64,000 nucleotides of DNA. Origin: Opisthocomus hoazin (taxonomy: Eukaryota; Chordata; Aves; Opisthocomiformes; Opisthocomidae). The notes under the pieces are model-generated. The model was not told the origin of the DNA, searched no databases, and was given only the letters and a program-made list of their open reading frames with translations. The position numbers and the translations under genes are program-made. The stretch lies in NCBI RefSeq assembly GCF_030867145.1, contig NC_134418.1:3468802-3532801 (forward strand). The letters run 5' to 3'. Position 1 is the stretch's first letter; each line of letters begins with the position of its first letter. Below, one piece after another: positions 39,201 to 51,200 of this stretch.

Positions 39201-42200
39201 TCAGAGCTATAGAAATGGAGATTGGCTAGTGATCCCAAGGGTCCTGTCAAAGCTTGTGAGAACCAGGACCCTAAAGGTTTGGCTCTTTGGATATTTGATC
39301 ATGTAAGAACAGGCACCAAGTTTTAAAATGTTGATTGTTGAGTTATTTTGTGTAGTATTATGTGAACATTGAGATTTGTGTGCCTCTCAGCAGAGCTTTT
39401 CATTATCTGTTTGGCATTTATCCACTCTTCATACATAAACAGTGCATTTCTGGAGGCTGACAGAGGCTACTGCCTAGTTTCAGTTTAAGCATCAGTTTTC
39501 AAGTGTGTATACTTTCTTGAAAATTAATTTCTCCTAAGGAAATACAGCTTTCGGGAAAACTCATTCTACTCCGATTTTGAGGGGATAAGGACTGTTAGGA
39601 ACACTTGTTCTATCTTTCTAAAGGTATTTTATTAATTTTGCGTCTAAACAGTGGGGGGGAGGAATCTTAGAGATCCATCTGCTCTATGCTAAGTTATTCA
39701 CTGTAAGGTCCCTTTTTGCTTCCCCTAGAACCTGCACTAACAGCACAGAAATTGGATGTTATACAAGGAGGGTTTCTTCGGTCCCTGAACCTCAAAGCCT
39801 TTGGCATGGGGACCAGTACGCTTTTCCTCATTCCAGAAATTAAGGAGACGGCCACAAACAAGGAACCAAGTGGTGGCTGAAGAGAGTCCAGTGTTTGCTC
39901 TACCTTCCTCGCTAGCAATGAGATCCCTTCCGCTTAGCAATCGAATAAGCTGCCTAGAAATGATCTGTTTGTCAGCAAGTTGGTCCTTTATCTGATTTGG
40001 AGGAGAGATGGCACAGCGCGCTACTAGCAGTTTCCTCTCCGGGAAAGCTGCTTAGGCAAAGCTCTCAGAAAAGCTGCTTACTCTGTAGGCCAATATCGCT
40101 TAGTCTCAGTGCCACCTTAAATGGGTTACTGCAATGAAAGCTAGAAACGGTGGTTCAAGATCTTCTTGCTGGGCAGTACTGTGAGGATCCTCACCCTTTG
40201 CTAAAAATAGTAATGCATGATAAACCTCCAAAGGCTGCAATCTGTCAACAGTGCAGTTACTCAAGCAGCATCCCAGGACCTCAGAGGGATGTGGGATCCC
40301 AAGAGTCAAGGTCTGCTTCCAGCTCGAAGTCTAAAAGAGTTTTCAACACGCTGTGGGTTTCGCCTGGTAAAAGATTGAGCTTTTGTGCAGTTGGCACAAT
40401 TAATGTTTTTGATGTCCTGGAAATAATCATCGTGGTCAAAGTAAGAGGCGACCAGAAGGTAATGATTGGAAAGGAGCCTCGGAGCAAATCCAGGTCCTCG
40501 GTGGGCAGGCAGGATGGGGGGAGCCTGGAGAGCAGTGGAAGGGCTGGGACTGGGTGCAGTGGGAGGTTGGTGCTGACCAGATCCAGTTTAGGAAGGGGTA
40601 AGGGTGTTGGAAAGCGTTTCCCAGAGCGCTGGAGGTCCACAGGCTGCGTGGAGCTCTGGAGGCTCATGGGTCTCTGCCACGCACGGTGGGACGTGGAATT
40701 TATAGCCAGTGTGCAGAGGTAGAGTCAGTCCAGCAGGGATAATGTGGGCATTTTGTCAGAAAAAGGAGAGAAGGAAAAATGGTTTGAGTGATGTAATTTT
40801 TTTTTTTTTTCAATAAAGACAACGATCAGAGTGAGAGAGTTTGTTCTTCACATGCAGTATGGTAAACTGATCAAAAAGAAACCTTTACACTGTAGCAAGC
40901 CCCCCAATTTGGGTACCATTTGGGTGGGTGAGGAGAGAAGCAAACCTACTTCAAAAATAAAAAAAAAAAGGCAAGCAGCTGAAGGTGAGCATCTGCAGTT
41001 ACCAAATTTCCATGGTGCTGGGATTTCCCCGCCGCCCCACCCATCGCTGAAGGGAGGTGGCCCAGCTATTATCTCTCCACTGAGCCACATGCTTTACCAC
41101 TTAACTCCACAGCAGTTAATGAGATCAGAGTGGGGAGAGGCAAAGAAACCCGACTGACGCAGATGTGGGGTTTTTTAATTTATATTTGAGCTGAGTGCCC
41201 CCTGTATGACTTGCATGAAGCAAGTGCTGGGCTGTTTCAGGAGCAGAGCCTGGGGTGCTGGGAGCGTTCCCGCGTGTGGGTTACGCATACAGACAGACTG
41301 GTTTTGTGGGAATGCAACCTGCCTAAATCTGACCTTGTACCTACCATGCAACTGCTGCATGACTTGGGCAAGTGAAAGAAGAGTGCTAGCATGATGGGGG
41401 GAAAAATAGCTGAGAAGAAGTTAGCAAACAGCCTGACTTTGCTAGGGTTCCCCCTGCTCATCTTCCACTGTGGTTGCAGGTTGCTTCTCCCAGTGCAGTC
41501 AGGCAAAGTCACCTCTCTTCTTGGCTTTGAACCAGCTTACAGTTTGCCTAAATCCTTCTTTTTCTACGGATCGAATCATTGGTGAATAAAGCATGTGAGG
41601 CTATGCAGGAAATGGCTGGGATTTTTAGTTATTAGATAAAAAAGCTTCTGGACATCCTTAGTGTTATGAAGGAGGCTACAGCCACCAGAAACAGGAGGCT
41701 TTGAGGGCTGGCACACCTCGAAGCAGCGGCTCACACCACCTGGAAATGCTCTGCTGATCGTAGCATCAAAATTTAGGAGCTGGAAAGCAAACTTATGTTG
41801 GCTTTTAGAGAGACTGCAAAAGAGGGACTGCTGACCGGGTGCTTTGCTAGTCTCACAGCAGAGATGCTTTTCTGTGTGTGTTGGAAATGGCAGTACTGAT
41901 ATTAATGTGCTGGTATGCTTTAATAAAATTGAAGGTACTGTTTTTCAAGGACGTAAGGAAGAGAGGAATGAGTCTTGTTCGTTTCTTATTAGACCTTCCA
42001 GAAACAGGAAATTATTTCTCAGTTTTTATTGCTGTCAGTTATAAATGGGACACTGTCTTCTGATTTATTTTTTTAAGAACAATCTAGAAATTATTTGCCA
42101 AAGCAATTTTTAGTGTATGTGATTTTTTATTTTTTTTTCTCATTTCAAATCCTGTTGAATTACAACCTCTGTAACAGACCAGGGAAAGAACCTTATTGTT

Positions 42201-45200
42201 GTATTTCCAGGATCAAAATTAAATTTAATGCACTTACTAGAAAAGAACAATTACTGTCCCTTCCAAATTAAATGTGGTTATGTTGTTCTTGGCACCTGTA
42301 GCACTTATGGGGGGGGGCGGGCGAAATCTACTGTTGGGCTTTTGCTAATAATCATTAAGGTGATGGATGACCCAGAAAATGGTCTTGTTTTGTCTGAAGA
42401 GTTTCCTCAGATCTGTAGATTTTTTTCATGAGATAGCCATTAAAAAATGTTTTTTGACTTTGCAGATTCAGTAAGATGCTTTCAGTCCCATTTTTCTCAT
42501 ATGTTGGTAGCTTTCCTTCTTGTGACTTTTTGGGAGTTTGATTAAATGCAGTTGGGACCAAATACACTTTCTTCTAGTTTTTTATTGAAGGGCAGCCCTC
42601 CCACGACCATTTCTGGTATCTTGCTGGTTTTGGCCTTACATGGCGTCTTTTGTAGTATGGACATTTTTCAATATACCTGATTACCTGTTCCTGTCTCTTC
42701 CTGGTTTAATGGCATGAGTGTTTGCTTTCCAGCCATTTAAGGAAGCCATTACCATATTAGTGTCAAAGATGTAGCATGGCAAGCATTTAGAAATCAATAT
42801 AATTGTTCTTTAGGAGATCAATTCCTGTGCTAATAGTAAAGGAATGTCCAGAGATGGTTGGTGAAATCTGAAGAACTCATCTTTCAAAGTTTTAATCAAG
42901 CCTTTGCAACGTGATACCAACCAGAGGCCAGGCAAATTGGAATCTCGTTGTACCAGGTGCTGTACAAACATAAATTTCTCTGCAGAAGAAACCATTGTGA
43001 AAGGAAACATTTTTCTTCTCCGTGAGGTTAAATGTGTAAAGGTGTTTTGAAGAAGAGCAAAATAAATTTTAAAAGGAAATCATGGAAAGCTGCAAATTGA
43101 TAAGCTCTCAGTAAAAACCTGTTCTTATCTGAAACAGATATTTTACAGGGGTGTTGGACCTAGATAACCTTTAAAGGTCCCTTCCAACCCAAAGCATTCT
43201 GATTCTATGATTTTTTTTAAGTGATCTATTACATTCCAAAACTTTTAATCGCCGTTTTCCTGTGTGAGTGTGCGACTATTCTACATTACCTACTATGCAT
43301 CACCATTTCACTGATGTCGAGCTTGGGGTTTTCTGGGTTGGCTTTTGGGTTGTTGTTTTTTTTTTGACTTTAGCATTTCTTTCAGGGTAGGTAACTGAAA
43401 GTATTTTTATTGCAAATAACAAAAAACAGAGCCTGCAGGTTTTGGTTAACAATCAAACATGTAAAAAAACCTTTTTTTAATACAATCATGCCTTGTGTCC
43501 TATGCCTAAAATACTTTATACAGTTCTTTACATTCCATGTAGGCATAGTTTACTTGCATGTCGTAAGAAAGAGATTTCAGTTGAAACTCTCTTACAGGGC
43601 AGCTGCTTCTCCCACGCAGATGGACCCCAGTGTAACTTCACTATTCTTTGTGATCACTCCCAATGTACCCTAGTGCACATCAGAGCAGCACTGGGGCCAG
43701 TTACTGAAAATGTGGATGTTGCATCAACGTACAGTTAGGGGCAGGGCTTTCCTGTCACGGGATCTGCAGAAGAAACTGATTCATGCAAATTAAGAAAGCA
43801 GGTTCCTATATAAGAGTGGTTTTCTTCTCTGTGTCAGATGTGTTAAGAACCAGCCTAGGTGTCTTGTGTGCAAGCTTACACAACCATGTGAGATGGTTAC
43901 TACCTTAAGGGTGGCTTGTGAAATTTATGATGCCATCGGGGGAGAACTTAGACTCATTTTAGAAACTTTATCTGCTGTCTGTCCTAGTAAAACCAGACTG
44001 CAGATAGAGAAGATGCTGCTTTACTTAAAACTAACCCTGACTTGGGGAGGAGCAAACTGACCACTTGTCATCTTTTCTGTCCAGGAAGAGGAACAAAGGA
44101 AGGCAAAGGAAGAAGAAGAGAAGAGAGAGTACGAAGAGTACCTGAAGCTGAAGGAGAGTTTTGTAGTTGAAGAGGAGGGAGTTGAAGAATCAATGACAGA
44201 GGAAGAGGTATGTATGTTAAGCTGTTACTGCAGTTTTCTTTATCTTTGTTAGACTCAGGTTGCCCTGACTGCATTCTGTCTCATGTGAAATGAACTTGAA
44301 AGTAGGAGTCAGCCAAATGTTTTTGCTTGTAAAAGCTAAATTCTATATATGACACAGGTTAACCTGAAGTATTTCCTGGGGAGTGCTACAGCCCCTCATT
44401 CCAAACTCATACAAATTAGAGTACTAAGGCAAATGCATATCACTGGAAATGAGTTCTTTTCTCCCTTAATGTAACGATTGAAATAACGCTCATCCTGGAA
44501 GTTGGATACTCTCTTGCTGTCCTCAGCTCTGCCCTACCCATATATAGTGGGCCAGATGAAAGCAAGGCTAAAAATGGAGTTTGGTAGTGCCCACATGTCT
44601 TGGGAGGAATTGCTTGGTTTTGGTTTTATTTTCTAGACCAGCGGAGCTGCTGTGAAATCAAATGACAAACCAAGCTCTTGTCTTAAAAGGTTTCTGTTAA
44701 GACAATTTACAGGACACAACCTAGGTGCTTGTGGGTTGTACACTGGAAAACTGGGCATTCAGTGTTGCAGACGATTGCTGTGGTTGGTAGTATTTCAAAC
44801 TCCATGTAACATTCTAGCATGCTCCTCCTGCAGCTGCCTGCAGACGTGCTGCTGGGGATGGTGGTTGAAATGCGATACTTGACATAATATCACAGCAAAC
44901 TTGAGAAAGTTCCACTGTTGTGGGAGGCAGCGTTCTTAGTCTGTCTGCTGAAAACCTGTTAGACTAATTTTAATTGCTATCAAATGCTGAAATTGCTCTT
45001 GGGTTGTAGCTGCCAAATTTGAGCTGTCCAGTGCATTTCATGAGAAGGATTTTTTTTCAGGGCCATGTGTTCGTTTGCGCTTAGCGTGACGGAGAGTGGC
45101 TTTGGGCTGAGGAGCTTGTAATGACTCAATACTACTTGACATTAGTCACAGGTTCTCACTGTGGACTCCTTTCCTTTGAGAGAAATTCCTCCCTGATGCT

Positions 45201-48200
45201 GGGATTAACACCAAGAAAAGTAGTACCTGGCGATGGGGAATTTCCTAAGATGCAGGCAACAGCGAAATGCTTACTTTCTGTGTGGAAAGTTCCTTCAAAA
45301 ATGCGTGCCTGTCCTGTTAGAAGATCAGATTATAGCTAAAATATTAAATTGTTCTACTTTAGGCTCCCTTTAAAGCTGGAATTTGTTTACTGTCTGTGTT
45401 CCTGCAGCTGCCTGCCAAGGAGAAATTAATCTTTCTGTATGTGGGAACAGAGAAGGGTGTTCCTCACTCAAAAGAGCCTGGCAGGCAGTTGATGCCTGGA
45501 TCTGAGCTTAAGATGTCTTTGGTAGGGATGGGGAGATACTGCTTTAAGAGCAGGTGATTTGAAAGTCATCTTCGAAGCAACCATAGGTACACAGTTACTT
45601 GCAGACACCACCCTTCTGCCTTGTAGTGGATAATGTGCTGAAGCATGTTAGTATCCTGTTACGACAGCTGACTCTGCCTTGTGTTGTTGAGGCTGGCATG
45701 CTGAAACTCATGCTGAAAATTAAAGTCCGGAGTCCAGAGCCAAGCAATTAATTAAGGCTGATTGATTTCCAGGGTTGCAGAGTGATTTGATCTCCTGTTA
45801 ACTTAAATGTACATTGTTTGCATTGCCTTTGAAAATTGAGCCACTTCTATGAAAATGCCAGATTTCAGGTGTGTAGCTTTGAAAACGGCTCGAGCTTCCA
45901 CATGTGTGATGCAGCTGTGTGCTGTGCTTGACCATCTGCATGAGCTGTCTCCTGAATCGTGCTGTACTTCATCTCTGTACAAAATGTCCTCAGTGGGTGT
46001 GTGTGACTTAATACACCGTGCACAAACTCACCCAGATGTGGTGATTTCAGGGTATGTATGATGTGAAGAACGAAAGATTCACAGACTTCCTTTCAGAAAA
46101 TGCTTAAACACAAATTATGCTGGAGCCATATTCTGTCTTAGAAAATGCCTGTCATAAATTCCTAGTTAAGGTTAAATCTAGATATATTTGTTTTTTCCAG
46201 CTTAAAGTCTCGCTCAGTGTCTATGTTTAAAACTTTGGAAGTATGCAAGCTGAACGCTTTCTCTAATATTTGTGTTCGGCAAGTGTTTGATGCATTTAAT
46301 GTTCATGAGTTTAAAATAACAGTTGTTTTCCTTGCTGTATCCAGTCTCGCAGCTTTCTAACGGAGTTTCTTGAATACGTTAAGGTAAGCTACCATTGGTC
46401 TTTCTCCTCTTTCCGTACTTGTTAGATTGTGTAAAATACCTTTGTCAGGGAGCGGAGTTGCACTAAGAAGGAAAATCTTTACTTCCTCTTTGATTTACTT
46501 AAATATTCAACAAGTAGCAAAAGTGATACCTTAGATAAAGTCTGCATTATTTGCTTAACCATGCATGAGCTTGTCCAGCATTGTTCTAATGGTTTGTAAT
46601 TCTACCTGTATCTTGGCATTTTGGGGCGGGATTGTAGCTCTCGCCCTGTTTTAAAAGAACAGGCATTGTGAACTCTGCACCTGGTGGATCACCCTCAGCG
46701 TTTATGAACAGCAGCGTTTGCTGTCGTTTGGGATTCGGGACATTCAGGCTTTTCGTTTGTGAGCATCAGCCACTGATTTAGAAAACAGTCTCTACATGAA
46801 TAAGAATTGCTGTACCAGCCTGTGGCCTGCCACGCGGGACGTGGGGGGCGGGTGTCTGAAGCACTGGCGTTGTACAGGTCAATCCAGCTTTTCCTGCGCT
46901 TTCTTTTCTTGTTTTTATCCGTGCGATTTGCGATGATGTCTTCACATTTGGAAGGCGTATTGAAGGAGAAGATCACCTGTTTTTAACAGGGCGTGCTAGT
47001 CCCCCTTTTACCGTATTGTGTGGTTGGTTATTTGAAACCTGTGGAGTCTTCACAAGGATTTCCACTTTTGATCTGTGAGGACAAGCGCTTCTTTCTCCAC
47101 TATTGGTATATCAAAGGTCAAATGCATTTTTCTGCTCTTACTCTAACAATGTAATGCAAATCTTATGTTCTAATGAATCCCTTTTCTCCTTTACTGGAAA
47201 TTGGACTCTTACCTGACAATGTATGGCATGTGTGTGAAAGGCTTCATGAGTAAGCAAATCACTTGCATACCTAGTGACGCCCTAATGATTTTGTTGATCC
47301 AGAACCTCGCGCTCTGGGCCAGCTTCGCTTGTCCATTACCCCAGGAAAAACCCAGAGTTACAAACAGATTTGTCTCATGGGTCACTCTCCTCAAGAAGTG
47401 AATCTGAGTGATTGCCATGCAAGTCTGAGCAACGGCTCGATCGTTCTAGAATCGCTGCAAAGCTACGGTGCCAGCATCTTCTGCTGCGCTGCTCTCCACC
47501 TCCCGGGTCACTGGCACTTTCGGTGTTGTATCCCTTGCCATCAGGCCACGGGGAGAGAGGCTGCTAGGTTTGTGTCTGTCAAGTGCTTTCTGATCAGCAT
47601 GATCTCTGGGGGTGATTTGGAAATGTCTAAGCTAGTAGGACTCGGAGTTAGGACTTCATTGCTGCAGCCCAAATGAAAATAGCCCCTGTTCACTAACCAA
47701 GTCCCCAGCCTAAGTGGGTGAGACAGCTGAAGATAGATTGGAAAAGCTATGGGTGACATGTTTAAAGGGCCTAAGTAAAACCATGGAGTGATGGTGAACC
47801 ATTGGATGGCACATTTCATTTTGGAGCTGTGCAGCGAGCTCAATATTCTGTTTTCCACAGAAGCCAGAGAGATTTCTTTGAAGTGGCCATGTCTGTTACG
47901 ACCACCCTCTGTTTCAATTACTGACTGTGGAAATGGACTACATGGCACGGTGTGATCCCAGTTCACCCGTTCCCATCTAAGGCTTTCAAGATACTGCCAG
48001 GCTGTGGATTAAGGAAAATGTGCTGTTCTTTATTGATAAACAAGCTGCCCTAACAGCAGGTAGAACAACAGGATATTTCAGTGTCCCTTGGGACCTCCCG
48101 TGAAAATTGGGAGGGTTTCCAAGGGCTAACACTGCAGGGTCTGATTCTGCCCGTTGCCCCGGTGGTTGTGATGGATGGAACAGATTAGTCACAAACTCTC

Positions 48201-51200
48201 AGTTCGGTGTTTAAGCACATATGTATAGTTTTATATTAGTCACTTCTACTTGACGTCAGAGAAGTTAAGCACAGGCTGAGAACCTAATTCAGCAGTGCTT
48301 TGACACCTGATTTCCTATGTAGAGGTGAGTTGCAGAACTGGGGCATTGCTTTCTTTTACAGGTTTAAGGGGTTTTTCTAATCTTGAAAGTATGCTTAATA
48401 TATAGATTATGTATTGCCCTCATCTTCTGTTCTATTCACAGAAAAAAGCATTGACTTATAGGAAGAAGCAGTGCTAAGCTGCTTGTAGCTGTCTGAAAAA
48501 TGTATAAATTAGAAGAGCAATTGGCATTTTGAAAAACTAAAATTTAATTTAGCTCTTCTGTTGAATAACTTATTTTACTGGAATAAAAGACTGGAGATAT
48601 CTCACCCCATGCTTCATTCCTAAGGGTGTTTGAAATAAAATGCAGCCTCTTTTCTCCAGCTCTGCCTTGTGGGATTGTTTTAGATGGGATTTTTCTTAGA
48701 GGCAGCAAAAGGATTGACACCCCTCAGTTCTGCTTTTCTGAAAGCTGAGCATCTCCCTTCCTTTGGGGACCCCACAACCCCTTTGACCCACGTTACACCT
48801 CAGGCTGCAGTGTTGTCTCTGCTGCTGTTGCCATCCTGCGTGTTTGCTGCTTACAGTGGCCGGTCCTCAAGTCACAGACCTGACTGCTCTGCTCTCAGAG
48901 GAGCAGAATAACCAGTTCTCAACAGGAGCCTTATGGTTTTACTTCACAGTGCTGTAGATGCACGACACACCTTACCAACCAGCGCCGGGGCTCTCCGAGT
49001 GCTTCAGAAAAAGATTAATAATGAAGTGGGCAGAGGTTAAAGAGTGGCTGAGCGGTTCCCTTGCCGTGCAACCCTAGCTCTGTTGGCCCAGGGAAGCAGG
49101 AGCCTGCGCTTTGTCCATCACACTGTTGTCACGCTGTTCTCACCTGGCTTGCCAGTGCATCACTGAGTGCATCTGAAGTAGAGCCAGTGAATGGAAGCGT
49201 CAATCTGCATTTAAAAGAAATAGCGAAGGACTTGGAGGTTTTACCTGTGTTTATTTTTTCTTTAAGAAAAATGACGCTTACAAGATCAGGAAAAAACGTC
49301 CTGCTCATCGTGATCCTGGGAGCTCTTGCTATGTTTCATCCCTTGCTGAGGACAGCAGCAGAATTGTACCTAAAAGTGAATGGATTCAGTGAAGTGTAGA
49401 TGTGTATATGTTGCTCTATGAAAGTTAAGCCTGTCTCTAAAACGTGAAGCATGTGGTGAAGGGTTTCGCTGGCTTGGGACCTCACAGTGTCGTTATATTT
49501 CAGGGTTTGTGGGGAGCGCATCCCAATTCCACCCCACCCTCTGGACTTCTATTCACAGCAGGATCTGTCTTGAAAAGTTTCCAGTAAATGTGGTCGTTTA
49601 GGGTGAATATCTTCCATTGAAGGTTTAAGTCCTGGTTTTCTTGTTTATGTGGCTTTACACACCGCCCCCCCCCATCCTTTTAAAAGAAGATGTGACGAAT
49701 CTTGGCAGTTCCCAGCTCTGAGAACTGAATTCCATGGACTGGTTCCAATTCCATGCGTTCAGTCCATGTTATTCAGTTCTCTAGCTTGGCTGCATCAAAC
49801 TTCACAACTACTAAGTCTGTGTGTGGCTTTTTTTGTCTGATTTTATTAATGAAAAATATTCATCTATTTCAGCGTTTCTGTTTCTTCACTGTCCTTCAAG
49901 TGTACTCTCTAGATCAGAAACAAATGCATTTATCGTTTGAAGTATTGCATCTGATAATGTAAATGTAGCTCTCATGGCCATACATATATGGCTCTTAAGA
50001 AGCCGGTCCAGAGTGTTAACTGAAGAGTTTTCAAAAGTTGTATATTTTCCAAGCTCCTTACAAACGGTCCATCCTTTTACTGCATCTAAACAGATGCGTT
50101 TTGGAAACTTTTGCAGATAAGAAAACAGGAACCAGGTAGCTCCCAGCAAGTGCCCCAGGTGTTTTCCCTGCAGTACTCTGGAGCTACAGAGAAGCCTAAA
50201 ACCAGCTGTGAGCAGCGGTGACTGCGTCCTGACTGAGAGGCTGCAGTACGAATCTCTTTCAAAAGCGAGATGAAAATTTGCAGTTCCTGCTTCTGTCTCT
50301 GTTCTCGGAGATCGCGGTGCTGCCTGCGCGGGAGTGTGCTGGCAGTGCGCTTCCAGCACTGGCAATTTTAATAAGGTGTTCACTTGCTTAGGAAGATTAT
50401 TGTGGCATTAATACATGTGGCATTAGTAAAACAGACTAAAGCATTTAATGCTGCCAGTCTTGTCTGGATTTTTATGTATACCAGTGATCATTTTAAAGGT
50501 ACTTTGAAACATCTCTCAGGCAAAAAGGGAGCTTGCTGAAGCATACTGGAAATTAGAGGTGGCAGTTGAGAAACTCACCTGGCAGGGAGAACAGAGCCAT
50601 GGCTGTTCATTGTGCTTGTGCTCATCCTGTCCTCCTAACGTAAGAAAAGGCTCAGGATGAACATTGGCAAATGTATTTGAGTCTTCACGTAAGTGGGTCA
50701 GAGCATCTGATCTTTCTGCAGAGCAGACCGGTTTAAGTAACTTAAGTTACAGTTTTTCATCAGAGAAGAATGCTTACTAGGAAGAGTTAGGTAGAATGAC
50801 AGGTTCTACTTCGTCTGTTAAATGCATTTTTAATTTGAAAATTAAAGAAATAGGCTAACCCTCTAATGTATCAACTGCATGTAACTCCTGTTTGTTTCCA
50901 TAGAAAACAAAGGTAATCCAGCTGGAGGACTTGGCTTCCCATTTGGGTTTAAGAACACAGGTAAGTACTAACTTTTGGGGTGCAGGTGCAAGAAATGTGT
51001 TCAAAATGATAGGAGAGAAAGTGAGTAAAGAAAAGTAACATCTATGAAAGTGTCTTGACATTACTGAAAATGCTCGGATTTTGGTGAAGTTCAGCAAAAT
51101 TAGCCTTAAAAATGTGGCCATTCATCAAAGTACCATCCAGCCAGTGAAGGACTGTTAGCTTACAAGATTGTTTCAGTGAAAAGTGCTCCATCTGCCTCTT

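Larger units (their letters stand above)
34264..44084 (+). other. DDRGK1: DDRGK1 intron 4 (9.8 kb)
   Basis: Holds an old minus-oriented CR1 at 34770-34950, a short plus-oriented CR1 tail at 43146-43214, T14 at 40797-40810 and G-rich runs near 42309. The longer frames at 35516-35932 and 40150-40722 lack recognisable domains and are probably chance. Confidence 0.8.

Noticed and set aside
40150..40722. 190-codon plus-strand frame in intron 4
   Set aside because: No recognisable motif, and it does not join in phase to DDRGK1 exons with conserved sequence.
48251..48258. Perfect TGACGTCA CRE octamer
   Set aside because: A single 8-mer deep in intron 6 is expected by chance at this scale and has no supporting context.
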